Assembly (NCBI GenBank): GCA_028551475.1
Contig: CM052354.1
Span: 20,669,258 to 20,733,257 of the forward strand
DNA length: 64,000 bases
DNA from: Casuarina equisetifolia
Taxonomy: Eukaryota; Streptophyta; Magnoliopsida; Fagales; Casuarinaceae
Direction of reading: 5' to 3'
Of the stretch, positions 26,801 through 37,865 are shown one piece after another; position 1 is the first letter of the stretch; every line of letters starts with the position of its first letter. Below the pieces are notes generated by a model that worked only from the letters and a program-made list of their open reading frames with translations, was not told where the DNA came from and did not search any database. The translations under genes and the position numbers were made by a program.

Positions 26801-28206
26801 TCGAGCTGCCCAGTCTTCTTTTTTACTCAACAAGCGTAACATCCTCTCCCCCCTAAACCTGTCCTTAGCTACTAGAGTTACACGGAAGCTGGACAAAAGC
26901 TAAGTCAACTGCTATATAATCTATCCTTCACCACTGGCTTACTAGGAGAGAGTCATATTGAACTATATGATACATTGCTTTTTCAAAAAAATTGCATTAT
27001 TTATGTTATTATCACCAAGTATTATTTCTTTCAATGTATGGATATCTCTTCATTTCCTTCTGTAGAGAACAAGTTAAGTATTACTTGGCATATATTTTTA
27101 GGGCTATAACTCAATTTGATTAAACGTTGGCCATAGTAATAAGCAGTTAATTTTCTTATTTAGGGTGGGGGACCCCTGGTCGTTACATGCTTCATAACTG
27201 TAGAGTCCTGAACAACTAACCTACGTCTGCAACTTCACATCAATAGTTACACTATGAGCTGCTATGGCGCCAAATCCAACAGAAAATACTGCAACACTAA
27301 GATCTGCTTAAATCTGTCGTCTACAACAGAAGAAGGAATAAAGCAAGAGTGTTGAAGAGGAATACCAACCTCCTGCACTTTTCCATAATAAAGTTGCAAG
27401 CAACTATGGAAAATTTTCTTCTTTAACAACTCATTCTTGCCTTATACTTACCTCATACCGTCAACCATACACCTTCTTCCTCGTATGGTAACCTTTGTAC
27501 CAACTTATCAATAACATGACTAAACAAGCACCTTCTCTAACTCATCTAGTTAGTCCCAAGGCTATGGACAATCTTTTGATATCCCCTCTCGATCAATATC
27601 CAATACAAGTGTAACCACAATAACAATTTTGGCTATCTCTTGGCTATAAAATTTCATTACTAGAAAGACAAAAAGAAGTCTAAAGTCTCTCGGCCATAGG
27701 AAGTGCAAGGCTTAAGTTAAGACCATAGTGATATTTACAAGGAACATATTGAAAGGAACAAAATCAGAAACCGAAACAAACAAAAAATTAAGAGAAAGAA
27801 AGGGAAAATATAGAAGCACCACGACCCTTTTCCTGCATATCGGCAAAGTCAATGCCACCGAACTGCCGACATAAATCCAAACCACAAAGGAAAACACCAG
27901 ATCAAATTTTCCCTCGTTTAATTTTCCATAATCTCGCTAAACCAGCTCGGTCCCATAGCACTTACAGAAACTTCATAAAAAAACACAAGAAAGTGAACAA
28001 ACCATACCAGTCTCGAGAATCAAAGCCAGATACGAGTTCTTCCTCTTCTTGAAAGCTTCAAGGCTCAGATACCCTGCAAGAAGAAGCACCAATCCGGTGC
28101 CGACACCCCCAGCCAGAGAAACCGTACTCCCCTTCTTCATATACCCAATAACTCCACCTCCCACAAGGACCAAACCATACGGAATTGTGAAACAGAAGTC
28201 GTGCAT
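23863..28206 (-). CDS. FAX/TMEM14 (UPF0136) small membrane protein
   Basis: Three exons: 28206-28008, 26489-26402 and 23935-23863, with GT-AG junctions and phases 1 and 2, giving 119 residues. It begins MHDFCFTIPYG and has four hydrophobic segments with glycine-rich motifs (GLVLVGGGVIGYMKKGS, AGGVGTGLVLLLAGY), then MGQRYMQTSKIMPAAVVAG and ALMTGFYAYKIATGG, ending PAKAD. This is the short TMEM14-like form with no plastid transit peptide, like the Arabidopsis FAX5-7 group. That group is thought to act in fatty-acid or lipid export at membranes outside the plastid; the function here is inferred from the family only. Intron 1 (1.5 kb) and intron 2 (2.5 kb) are long for so small a protein, and intron 2 carries a minisatellite. 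Divergent with the DTW gene. Confidence 0.92.
24655..25185. repeat. Minisatellite, about 130-bp unit, four copies, in FAX intron 2
   Basis: The block CAAGAAGA(T/A)(G/A)CTG recurs at 24,701, 24,829, 24,960 and 25,091 (spacing 128-131). Each copy is followed by ATATCTCTCCTTGTAAAATTTT and CAGTGGGATAG. The last unit is the most diverged. Open frames crossing it are by-products of the repeat. Confidence 0.88.
25329..25408. repeat. Short tandem duplication, about 42-bp unit
   Basis: CTGATATTAAAACCTGGGTTATT followed by AAATTAGGGACACAACC appears twice head-to-tail inside FAX intron 2. Confidence 0.8.
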
Positions 28207-28548
28207 TTTTCCCCAGTTGGATTTCTCGAGAAAACCTCAGATTCTCAGAAAATTTAAGCCCAAGTTTCACAGATCAAAAGCGAGAATATGTAGGATCTCT
28301 GGATCTCTGTTCTGCTCTGGACTTTTCTGTAGTTTAAAGGTTCAAAGGTCACGTCAGCAAGCAGTTAAAAAAATCTTCGCTTTTTTCCGAAATTAGACCT
28401 TGACTGGGTGTAAACTGTCCACTTCATCGTACGATGTCGTTTAGGTTCATCGCCTACCCAAAATCTATGCTTTAGGGCTTCGTGTCTCTCCCATGGTACC
28501 ACGTATCAGTCCAGAATCAGAACTCTTGTACGCCATGGTGCTGAAATC
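28207..28548. promoter_or_regulatory. Bidirectional promoter between FAX (-) and DTW (+)
   Basis: Only 342 bases separate the two start codons, so the 5' untranslated regions and promoters of both genes must share this stretch. Neither side has an obvious TATA box, as is common for housekeeping genes. Confidence 0.7.
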
Positions 28549-29835
28549 ATGGTCTTTTTCCAGCTCCGGATCCGATTACCGACCGGTTGCAACCCGCTTT
28601 ATCCCGTAGTCAACCGTTCACACGACCTAAAACCTAAACTTTCTAAAACCCTAAAAATGGTGGCGACTGAGGCCAATTCCAAGAGACCCGTTTGCCCCTC
28701 GTGCTCCAAGCCCACCTGGCTCTGTCTCTGCACTCGGCTCCGGATGCCGGGTCTTGAGAACTCGGTAAGGGTGACCATTCTTCAGCATAGTTTAGAGAGA
28801 AAGCACCCACTGAACTCTGCGAGGATTGCTAGGCTGGGCCTCAAGAATGTAACCGTAGCAATGGTTTCCGATGTTAATTACGAAGCCCGGTTTGTCATTT
28901 GGTTGCGGGAAATGAATGCGGAAATGATTTTGGATCAAAATAGTTTTGATGGTTCAAACTTTAAGCAAGCTGGGGGAAATAGGGAAACCCGGAAGCTGTT
29001 TGCAGAGTGTCCAACTGAGGGAACTAGTGGAGAACGCAGTTGTGCGAATGATCTCAGTGGTAATCAAATGACTCGGAACCATGAAGAAGGTGTTAATCTT
29101 GCACCACTTTTGGTTTCACATGCTTCAACATTGTATGAAGCTGTTTTGGATAACGAAACTGTTGTCAGCAATGAGAGTGAGTCCTCTCAGGTAGGTGTTG
29201 ATCCAGCTGCAGTTATCCAGAGAGATCACCAAGCACCAGTTATTACTGCATCAATAAGAAAATATGGTGCCATTATCTCTCTTTGGCATCTTTGGATGCC
29301 ACAAATCCATATACAGAAGCCAAAATTTGAAAAGATTCTTGCTTCTCCAGCAGCTTCTGATGCTCTGGGAAGAGGCTTTTCTGTGAAGAAGCTGCAGAAA
29401 CGGCAGTTGAGTGGAAGCACGGAATTGGAAGAGTATGAAGAGGTCGAACTCGAGGTTCCTCCCGGATCAGTACTTCTGTTTCCATCAGATTGTGCCATTG
29501 GCATTGATGGCCTTCATGAGGTTGGTTTTGAGGTGAAAAATTTGATTGTGTTAGATGGTACTTGGGCAAAGGCGACAAGGATGTATAACGAAAACCCCTG
29601 GTTGAAGCTTTTGCCGCATTTGAGGTTGGATTCCAAGAAGATGAGCTTGTTTAGTGAAGTGAGGTCTCAACCAAAGGCAGGATATTTGTCTACTATAGAA
29701 AGCATTGTGTATGCCCTGAAGGACATAGGGAACGAGCCCGAGGGGCTAGATAATCTGTTGGATGTCTTCCAGTCTATGGTTGAAGACCAGAGGCGATGCA
29801 AAGATGAGAGGTTGAGCAAAGCCTCTGCAGTTTGA
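28549..29835 (+). CDS. DTW-domain protein, probable tRNA-uridine aminocarboxypropyltransferase
   Basis: An intronless frame of 428 residues. A zinc-type cysteine cluster CPSC...CLC lies at residues 49-61. The family core is VLDGTWAKATRMYNENPW (about 334-351), followed by LSTIESIVYAL. DTW proteins (bacterial TapT, human DTWD1/2) transfer the aminocarboxypropyl group of S-adenosylmethionine to a uridine in tRNA (acp3U). The middle, about residues 130-230, is a long low-conservation insert not needed for the fold. An internal ATG at 28,657 (MVATEANSKR) lies just before the zinc motif and may be the real start. If so, the 36 residues upstream are untranslated; otherwise they could be an organelle-targeting extension. 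Confidence 0.9.
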   Translation: MVFFQLRIRLPTGCNPLYPVVNRSHDLKPKLSKTLKMVATEANSKRPVCPSCSKPTWLCLCTRLRMPGLENSVRVTILQHSLERKHPLNSARIARLGLKNVTVAMVSDVNYEARFVIWLREMNAEMILDQNSFDGSNFKQAGGNRETRKLFAECPTEGTSGERSCANDLSGNQMTRNHEEGVNLAPLLVSHASTLYEAVLDNETVVSNESESSQVGVDPAAVIQRDHQAPVITASIRKYGAIISLWHLWMPQIHIQKPKFEKILASPAASDALGRGFSVKKLQKRQLSGSTELEEYEEVELEVPPGSVLLFPSDCAIGIDGLHEVGFEVKNLIVLDGTWAKATRMYNENPWLKLLPHLRLDSKKMSLFSEVRSQPKAGYLSTIESIVYALKDIGNEPEGLDNLLDVFQSMVEDQRRCKDERLSKASAV

Positions 29836-30310
29836 GCAGTCATCCCCACATTTGGTTCATTGATACAGTTTTTGTAGCGATCTTTGTATACCACTGATAA
29901 TTAGTTGTTACATCTTAGTAATTGTTATAAAAGAACAAAGTTAAAACTTTTTCTAGACATAATGTCACAACTTATTACCTATTGAATGTTCGTGTCATTG
30001 TTTTATCTTATCATTCATGAATTAATCACGCGATAGAGTTAGGAATATATATTATCTAAAACTAAAACCTCTAAGTTTAAAATTTAACACCAATGTGTAC
30101 ATACTCTGCATATTCAAAATAGCTCATGAATTAACCTATAATTGAGATAAAGGATTAAGTTACATTGTAATTATCTCTAATTTTTAGTATTTTAACTTTG
30201 TAGAGTTGGACCATATAAAAAAGGTATATGCCGTTTCTAGTTTTAGCCATTCCACCACCTTCAGCTCCGGTCTCTGACCATAGCCTTGTGCTGAAAAGCG
30301 AGAGCTTTCA
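29836..30310. other. Intergenic, nothing recognised
   Basis: AT-rich sequence holding the 3' end of the DTW transcript and the promoter of the next gene. No ORF, RNA gene or repeat is supported. Confidence 0.6.
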
Positions 30311-32486
30311 ATGCTGAGAAAGCTCCTTTCATGGCGTCCCTTCAGTCACAATTCTCAGACAACTCTCGCCCTAATCCTACGATCAAACACAACAGTCCCT
30401 TCTCTTTCTCGTTTCAGTAGCCGCTCCCTATCTGATGACCCTTACGACCCTCCATTTTCTACCACTTCCAAATCCCTGAAACCCAAGAAGACCCAGAAGA
30501 AGGCTCCGACCTCCGATAAGCACCAGACACAGAACCGGCCTCTCAGTTCGGACCTTCCCTTCGATTTCAGATACTCCTACTCCGAGACCAACCCGTCCGT
30601 CGAGCCCATCGGGTTCCGAGAGCCTCCGAGGTTCTCACCGTTTGGCCCTGGCAGGCTCGACCGGTCATGGACCGGTACCTCTGCCCCGGCCCATCAGGAA
30701 GTGGACCTGGGGAGAGTCGAGCAGGCGAGAAGCCAGGTTCTCGGGGACCCGCTATCGGAGGAGGAGGTCGCAGAGCTTGTGGAACGATACCGGCATAGTG
30801 ATTGCGCCCGCCAAATCAATCTCGGTGATTCCTTTCCCCAAGGAAAAACGGGTTTGCTTGTTCTTCTTTTTTTTTTTTTATCTTTTCTTTTTTTTTTCGA
30901 TTTTCCATGAGGTACTCTGGGAATGCAAGATGACTTCATTGTCGTCTATTTGATTCGGATTGAGATTTGAATAAAACAATTGCAACTCTTTTGCCCCGTT
31001 TAGACTTCGTGTTATTCCAGAACATAGATTGATATGTTAATTTTAAGCTGCTATGCAAGGAGCTTGATGGCAAGAGAAAGCTCCCTTTCTTCTTCTGAAG
31101 AAGTTAACGGCTAGAAAAACTAATGGCGGGTTGGATCAAAGTAACTATATAGAGGAGTTCTTGATATACTAACCATTATCCTAAAGAATGTATGCATTTC
31201 TGCATTACTAACTGCAAAGAAGATTCTTTTGTAAGGTGAAATCTGAGCTATTTTACTTAAAATAATCTTTAGGATTTTTATGAACTTCATCTTGATGTTA
31301 CACACCTGAAAATCTAGATATTCATATCCATTTGTAGTATACTTGTATGGTTGTATGGAGTATGCATGGAGAGACCTCTGTTGGAGTAGTAGCAGTGGGT
31401 TATGGGGTTTAGGTTTATCTATCTATCGTTAAACGCAAGATGGCAAAGATTGTGAATAATTATGTGCTTTTTGTGGAGTAGGAACCAGTGTGATTACTTG
31501 CAAACTGCTCTTTTTCTTATTGTAATGGATTATTGGTCTAATGGTTCTATTCGTGTTAGGGAAGGGGGGAGTTACTCACAACACGTTGGATGACATCCAC
31601 AACCATTGGAGAAGGGCCGAAGCTGTGAGGATCAAATGCTTGGGTGTGCCAACTCTTGATATGGATAACATCTGCTTCCACCTCGAGGTTTCAACTTTGT
31701 TCAGTAGACATACATTTTACCGAATTTTCCTGTTTTTGGTCTCCAGAAATTATTAGCTGATGTAGATAGTAGTTCCTCTGTAGGATAAATGTGGTGGGAA
31801 GGTTATCTACCGGCACATTAACATCTTACTCTTATATCGGGGTCGAAACTATGATCCAAAGAACCGGCCAGTTATTCCTCTAATGCTGTGGAAGCCTTAT
31901 GCTCCGATATATCCAAAGCTTGTGAGGAATGTTGCTGATGGGTTAACATTTGAAGAAACAAAGGAAATGAGAAACAGAGGACTGACTTCTCCCCCACTGA
32001 TGAAACTTAGTAAGTGAACTCAATGATTGAAGGCTAAAGATAAATTATTGCTATTCTTTCTTGTCGTTATACGAGTGACTAAATGCATGGAGGCATGATT
32101 CTATCCACTTCAATTCTTACTGATGATATATCTCTGTAGCCAGGAACGGCGTGTATGTAAATGTTGTGGATAGAGTGAGGGAAGCCTTCGAGACAGAGGA
32201 GGTGGTAAGACTAGACTGCACCCATGTTGGTACCAGCGACTGCAAAAAAATCGGCGTAAAATTAAGGGTATTACTACATATCGTAGAATCACGTCGTAGA
32301 AACTTATGAGGCTCTTTGGAGGAAGTTTTAAGTTTTCTACTCCAAGTTGATATGGTAGTGGCATTTCTTCTGCTCTTATTTATTCAGGATCTGGTGCCTT
32401 GTGTCCCTATTCTATTCAAGGATGAGCAGATAATACTTTGGAGGGGGAAGAGAGATCAAGAAAAAGAGCCTAATGTATCAAGTTAG
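30311..32486 (+). CDS. mCSF1: CRM-domain mitochondrial group II intron splicing factor (mCSF1 / CAF-like)
   Basis: Five exons: 30311-30824, 31560-31687, 31784-32009, 32140-32267 and 32388-32486, with GT-AG junctions and consistent phases, giving 364 residues. The N-terminus MLRKLLSWRPFSHNSQ is basic, Ser/Arg-rich and lacks acids, as in a mitochondrial presequence, and is followed by a disordered Pro/Lys stretch. The first CRM domain is split over exons 1-3 (RQINLGKGGVTHNTLDDIHN, AEAVRIKCLGVPT, LLYRGRNYDPKNRP, LMLWKPYAPIYPK). A second, shorter CRM-like domain is in exons 4-5 (VREAFETEEVVRLDC, ILWRGKR). In CRS2-associated factors these domains bind group II introns. The single-gene mitochondrial member in Arabidopsis (mCSF1) is needed for splicing several mitochondrial introns. 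The symbol rests on domain layout and presequence, without a tree. Confidence 0.87.
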
Positions 32487-33589
32487 TGGAAGTTACAAGC
32501 GCACAGATGCTCGAGTGAGGTCCAAAAATTTGCTGGACTAACTTATGTCGGCTCTTGTGAACAGCCCCCTTTTTTTTTTCTTTGTTCTTTCCTTCTTTTT
32601 CCTCAGGAGGCTGGTAAAAGAAGAGTTGTTCCACACAAGTCATACATAAATGCAAAAGTAGGATCTTTCCTCTCTCAGGTCCTCTCCACAAGGTTTCAGG
32701 TCTACTATGTCATCCTGAACAGAGAGATTGGCAATTCTAAACTCGTGTCTCTGCCACTATTTGATCTCATGCCGTTTCTTATCTCTACATATCCAAAAGA
32801 TCTACAATGCAATACTAATGTCATTTTTGGGACCTCTGCAAGTCTTTCATCCAAAAGAAATTGAAAGGAATTTCAGTTTTTGTATGCCTTTCGACCTCTT
32901 TTTTAAGAACGCTGGAGTAGATGTAGAGTTGATGTTAACAATGCTTTGTCCCTTTTACTCTTGCTTTAACACTTCGCCTTTCTGTTTTCTTCTGTTTCTT
33001 TTTTTCTATTTTAAGTTACAAAGGGATGGCTCTGTTTTTGGTCGACACAAACTTGAATCTGTAGCCAGAAGGGGGGGACGGGAGTGAAAAGGCAGAAACT
33101 ACACAAGCTTGATACAAAACTATATTTTGGTACAAGTTTTCCTCAGCAAATGGTTCCCACAGCTAACCTTACACCCATCAACCAAGATGGTATACACCCA
33201 GGCACACTGCACTTTTCTAGGATACCAAACCAAAGCATCAAAGCCTTCAGATACATCAAGATTAATCAGGGTATTTCAGATACTCCAGTAAACTCAACAA
33301 GAAGATTGTGACTTACTGGGAATACAGACAAGGCTATTGGCTGCTTGAAATCAATGAATGACTTTCCCAGCCCTTTGAACAAACAAAAGAAAGACTAAAG
33401 CAGAGAAGAGCTGAAGATAGCTCGAATTCCATCGGTGTTCCCAGTATCAAGGGATATGATGTTCACCGATTTAAGTAGCATCCATAGGACAAGCATAGCT
33501 GGTACATATATCTTCCAATATACAGGGACTACTTAGCTAGAGAAACTTAAGTCCTTCCAGCTGAAACACGAACTACAGATTTACAAGTT
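32487..33589. other. Convergent intergenic region, nothing recognised
   Basis: Lies between the 3' ends of mCSF1-like (+) and the phosphatase (-). It contains T-rich tracts near 32,570 and 33,000 and 3' untranslated sequence. No coding or RNA gene is supported. Confidence 0.55.
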
Positions 33590-36500
33590 CTAAGGTGCCA
33601 TAAGTATTTTCCTCCGCTCATGCATCTTCTCAGCAACACATCCTGAACTCACCAGTGATGTTATCCAGACCTGATCGGACCTTACGGGCTCATCATCATC
33701 ATTTCTATGCCAGCTCCAGAAGGCATGAGTTGAATTCACAATCTTGAGCTCACCATGACCAAAGCTTGCTTCACGGAAGACTGACCATTCAGGCTGGGGG
33801 TTTTTATACCTGACCATTTACGAGAATTTCATGAAAGTCAGGCCTCTTGCCGAGGAATCATAAACGAGATAAACAAATTAATATATCAACACAAGTTACA
33901 TAGATAGGAAATACATACTCGGATACATACTCAGCAAAATGATATAAATCTTAGCTTTTTGAGTCTGACAACACAGCCACACCCCATCCACTGGTGTGCG
34001 ACTGCCTTTTTAAAAAAACAAGTTTGGAGAGTAAACACCCTCAGACAACTTTAAGTTGTCAAAACTGTCCCTTCAACCAACCATAATTTACAAAACAAAT
34101 AAAGAGTGATTTTTACTTTAACTGTACTACTTTTAGATTGAACTCATTTGGTGGACAGTTACAGTTCAGAGAGAACAAAAGGTGAAAAAGATTAACGTTT
34201 TCCTGACTTTATCCAAAATATGTAACCATGATTTGCAGCATCATTTCTATATGCACATTGGAAGTCCATAATTTGTGTGTGGGCTTGCGCACAAGTAAAT
34301 GAATTTACAGATTCAGAAAATTTATTAAGTTGAGGAGATACCAGTGAGCTAAACCTTCTTTGTTTCCTCCATCACCAATAGTTATGTGGACAGTGCCACA
34401 AGGATCAAATTTTCCATAGCTGACACGTTTCTGTCAAGCGGACTTCATAAAGTTAAAAAAATCCAAGCACCACCAAATGAAAGCAATAAGAAACACTAAA
34501 GCAATCCAGCATACCGAGCGTTCATAAGCATGCACATGGCCAGCAAACACTAGATCCACATTGGCAGCATAAAGCAAGGGTTCTATGGATGCCATCATAT
34601 CATCACCTTCACCTTGGTGAGCCTTGTTACTGTTATACCAAGGCACATGGAATATCACCACCAGCCAAGGTGTCTTTTTCCGGTCCACCTTTGAAAGATC
34701 ACCCTATGGAAGAAGAGAAGATCAGATTATAATTAACTGCCCTTCATTTCTTCAGAACCATTGACTTCACATAAAAAGATTCAATGAAAAAAAGAAGAAG
34801 ACGAAGAGGTCCAAAAGTTTTTTGTCCACCGTCCTATCTTTAGGCTCAACCCAGAGTTGGGGATGGGAAGTTCATAATCAACCAAAGAAATTAAGCTTCA
34901 ATTATCCGTGCAAAAAGCTTCTACCTTGGAAATGCTCCTACTAAACTTATACAGGTCTAAGTATTGCTTAGGGACCGCAGCAGCCAGAAAACATACCTGT
35001 GCAGCTTTTTCCAGGTGCTGACCATTTTATAATGTAGGTCTACCAAAGATATTAACAAGTAGGACCTAGTTACAACACCTGTCAAATGCCTAAGGCTGGG
35101 TGTGGATAGAGAAGGCATAGGAGCCACTTACTTTATATCGACTAACACATTTTGGATTGTTAGGAGCATGATTCTTTTAAAGACTGTCCTCATTTTCAGC
35201 CATTTCAATTTACACTGGGAACCTGGACTCTCATCTATTTTCCTTACAAAGCAACAGGTTTTTAGCATATAACAATGTTAGGTATTACCAACAGAGACCC
35301 CCCCCTTGAAAAGAGAGGGACACAAATGACTAACCTTCAGCCATCTGTATTGATCTGACTGCTCATCATAATCTGTATACGAACCAAGCATGACAACATG
35401 AACACCAGCAACTTCAAACGAATAATAAAGATTCGAACTTGATCCACTCTCTGCATAAGGCATCTTCCATCTAGCGTTATAGGATTGAAATCCATCCTTT
35501 AGAAATGGTATATGTTCCTTCTCATGGTTCCCTTGTGTAACCATCCATGGCCTCGCACTGGCAAGGGGCTGCACCAGTTCACCAAATGTGTCCCAACGGG
35601 GTTGTATATAATCAGCATACGAAAGGTCCCCAGGAAGCAAATGCAAATCATATTTGCACAGGCCAATGTGGTTGAGAGTTGTTTTAGTCCAGCCAGTTTG
35701 ACCCAGATCCCCCGCCACGGCAAAAGTAACCGGCAACTGCGCTGGAGGGGTCTTGAGCTGGAACTCAGGACCTTGTCCTCCACATCTGTAGAAGTAAATC
35801 GTGTCATGCTCCAGAGGCCCAATGACCGTGTGGTGTATCTTCCCCGAGCTATATATTAGATAAGTATAGGATGAACTTTCTCCCTGAGCTACAGAACTGT
35901 ATTTTCCAGGTGATGTTCCATACTCAACAACTGAAGGAGCAGATTTATCATCAGTGATCCACGTCACTCGCATGTGCTGGTCACCAGCCAAAGAGATGTG
36001 CACCTACAACACGCATTTTCACAGAAGTACTTCAAACAAACGTCAACATAGCTAAAACTCGATACCGCAGGCAAAAATAGAGCCACAAAGGAGCAAATAC
36101 ACATGATCAAATGTCCCAGGAAACAATTATTGGATCACAAAATCATTCCTCAATAAAAAAGATAACTGCATCTGCTCAAAATCAAACTAATTTCTTGACA
36201 ACGCGACATTCACGATTTCATGATGTTCAATCCAATCTACAGGACTAACCCACACAAAGTAACTACTAACACTCTCAAATCGTCTACGTTTTACTATCAA
36301 AGAAAAAGGATGGTTTTTTGCAATTGGAAATAAGCTGCCACACTTCTCTCCCATTCATTCGCACATAAATTTTGTCAAAGTATACACTTGTTAGTACAAG
36401 CGACTACGTTCAAATTCAGTCACTAATCCCAAAAAGTAGTCGATATGAGTGCATCAGAATTCGGATTGAATTAGTATCCACTACGCTCGTATTTCTCAAA

Positions 36501-36796
36501 GCTTCACTTGGACAACGCCACTCGGTTACCACCATCATCTTCCACTTCCACTTCCAATTCTGTTACAAGACTAATCAAAACAAATTCTCATAACTCACCA
36601 ATCATTCCTCCCTATTTCCAACTACGTAGTGGCGTTAGAAGAGGCAAGATGACGGCGTTACCTGCTGGGGCTCAGATGACGATCTGTCATTCCACGGGAA
36701 TTCTAACGCTTTGCGAGGCGGCGGTCGAATGTAGTCGGCGGCGACGGTGGCGGAGACCACCAACAGGCCTAACGCCACGATCAGATGCACCTCCAT
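33590..36796 (-). CDS. PAP18: Purple acid phosphatase, PAP18-like
   Basis: Five exons: 36796-36662, 36003-35335, 34703-34515, 34430-34342 and 33809-33590. GT-AG junctions and phases all agree, giving 433 residues. A signal peptide is clear ([20 protein letters not shown], cleavage near 20), so the enzyme enters the secretory pathway. An N-terminal fibronectin-like domain precedes the metallophosphatase domain. The metal-ligand blocks are GDLG (143-146), GDLSYAD (170-176), GNHE (203-206), HVPWY (287-291) and GHVHAYER (323-330), the full set for the Fe-Tyr/dinuclear centre. Plant purple acid phosphatases release phosphate from esters in vacuole or apoplast, often under phosphate shortage. The length fits the low-molecular-weight PAP18/20/21/22 group. 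The choice of PAP18 leans partly on its nearness to a FAX-type gene, as in Arabidopsis. Confidence 0.92.
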
Positions 36797-37865
36797 CCTC
36801 CCCCGATCCCGTGCACAACCGAGAAAACCTCTGCGGTTTGAACGAGTATAGAGATTAGTAGAGCCGTCTTAAAGCAGAGAATGAATGTCCGGGAAAGTAT
36901 CAGCGTAGTAAAATGACCAGATAACCCTTCCCGACTCTATTTTTGTCTTCACCAACACCGCCCAGAACTCACGCGTCGGAGCCAAACCGACGAGGTTTGG
37001 CCTTTTTCTGGCACATCACCGTTCTTTCCGTAATTTTGAATCGAAAAAACTTGATCGAATCACGACGGATCTGTTGTTTTTAACTTCAAAAATCTTTTTA
37101 GCTTCAGTTTGAAAAGTCGAGAAGTGGATTTCAACAGTATTTAGAAACTTATTCGACTAATCAATTCCGTATTTCTACATGGGAATCTGTTTAGTTTCTT
37201 AAAAGCTACTCCACGCTAGGTATGTATTGTGTATATGGTAGGACCTTTATGTCAGATCAAACAAAAAGACAAGAGGAGGCTTGAGAATCAAAAAGTCGCC
37301 ATTCTTTTCCACCGGATTCTTCTCTATCCAAACGATTTCTTGCGTATAAAAAGTTCTGCCCACCCACCAAGCACTTTTTCCGTAATGGCCGGCCATTACC
37401 ACATAATTTCCCAACCTTTGTTTGTTTCCAGGGAATGTTTTATCCCTTGGGTTTCTGAAATGGGTAGGTGATTTTTTGAATTTAACTCGAGAAAACCATA
37501 ATTGACAAAACATGTTAAGTTTACGCGTAACGTATGTCCTCCCCATCTCCTGACATAGACAGAAGCAGGTTGGTAATTGCATGCATACGTCTTCTCAAGA
37601 TTACTTGTACGGTAAGCAAACCAGGGACATGGTACATGAGACCGTTCTTGACCGTGTTCCTCCTGTCCTGTATGAAGAACAGAAAGATGGGACATCCCTA
37701 TCTTCTCTATTCATCATGACTCTTTGCTTTCTGTATTTCTATTAGGACGGCTGAGGGCAATACTTATATAAAAATCATGGGATCCAAGTGAACTGATACT
37801 GATACTGATACTGATACTGATACTGTACATAACTCTCCGGGCAAAATTTGATTCAAAATCTCTGT
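36797..37865. promoter_or_regulatory. Phosphatase promoter and URB1 3' flank
   Basis: No gene is supported; the open frames here have no recognisable products. Bases next to 36,797 are the phosphatase 5' untranslated region and promoter. A hexanucleotide microsatellite lies at 37,793-37,825. Confidence 0.55.
37793..37825. repeat. (CTGATA)5 microsatellite
   Basis: Five perfect CTGATA units and a partial sixth, 40 bases beyond the URB1 stop codon and probably inside its 3' untranslated region. Confidence 0.9.
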
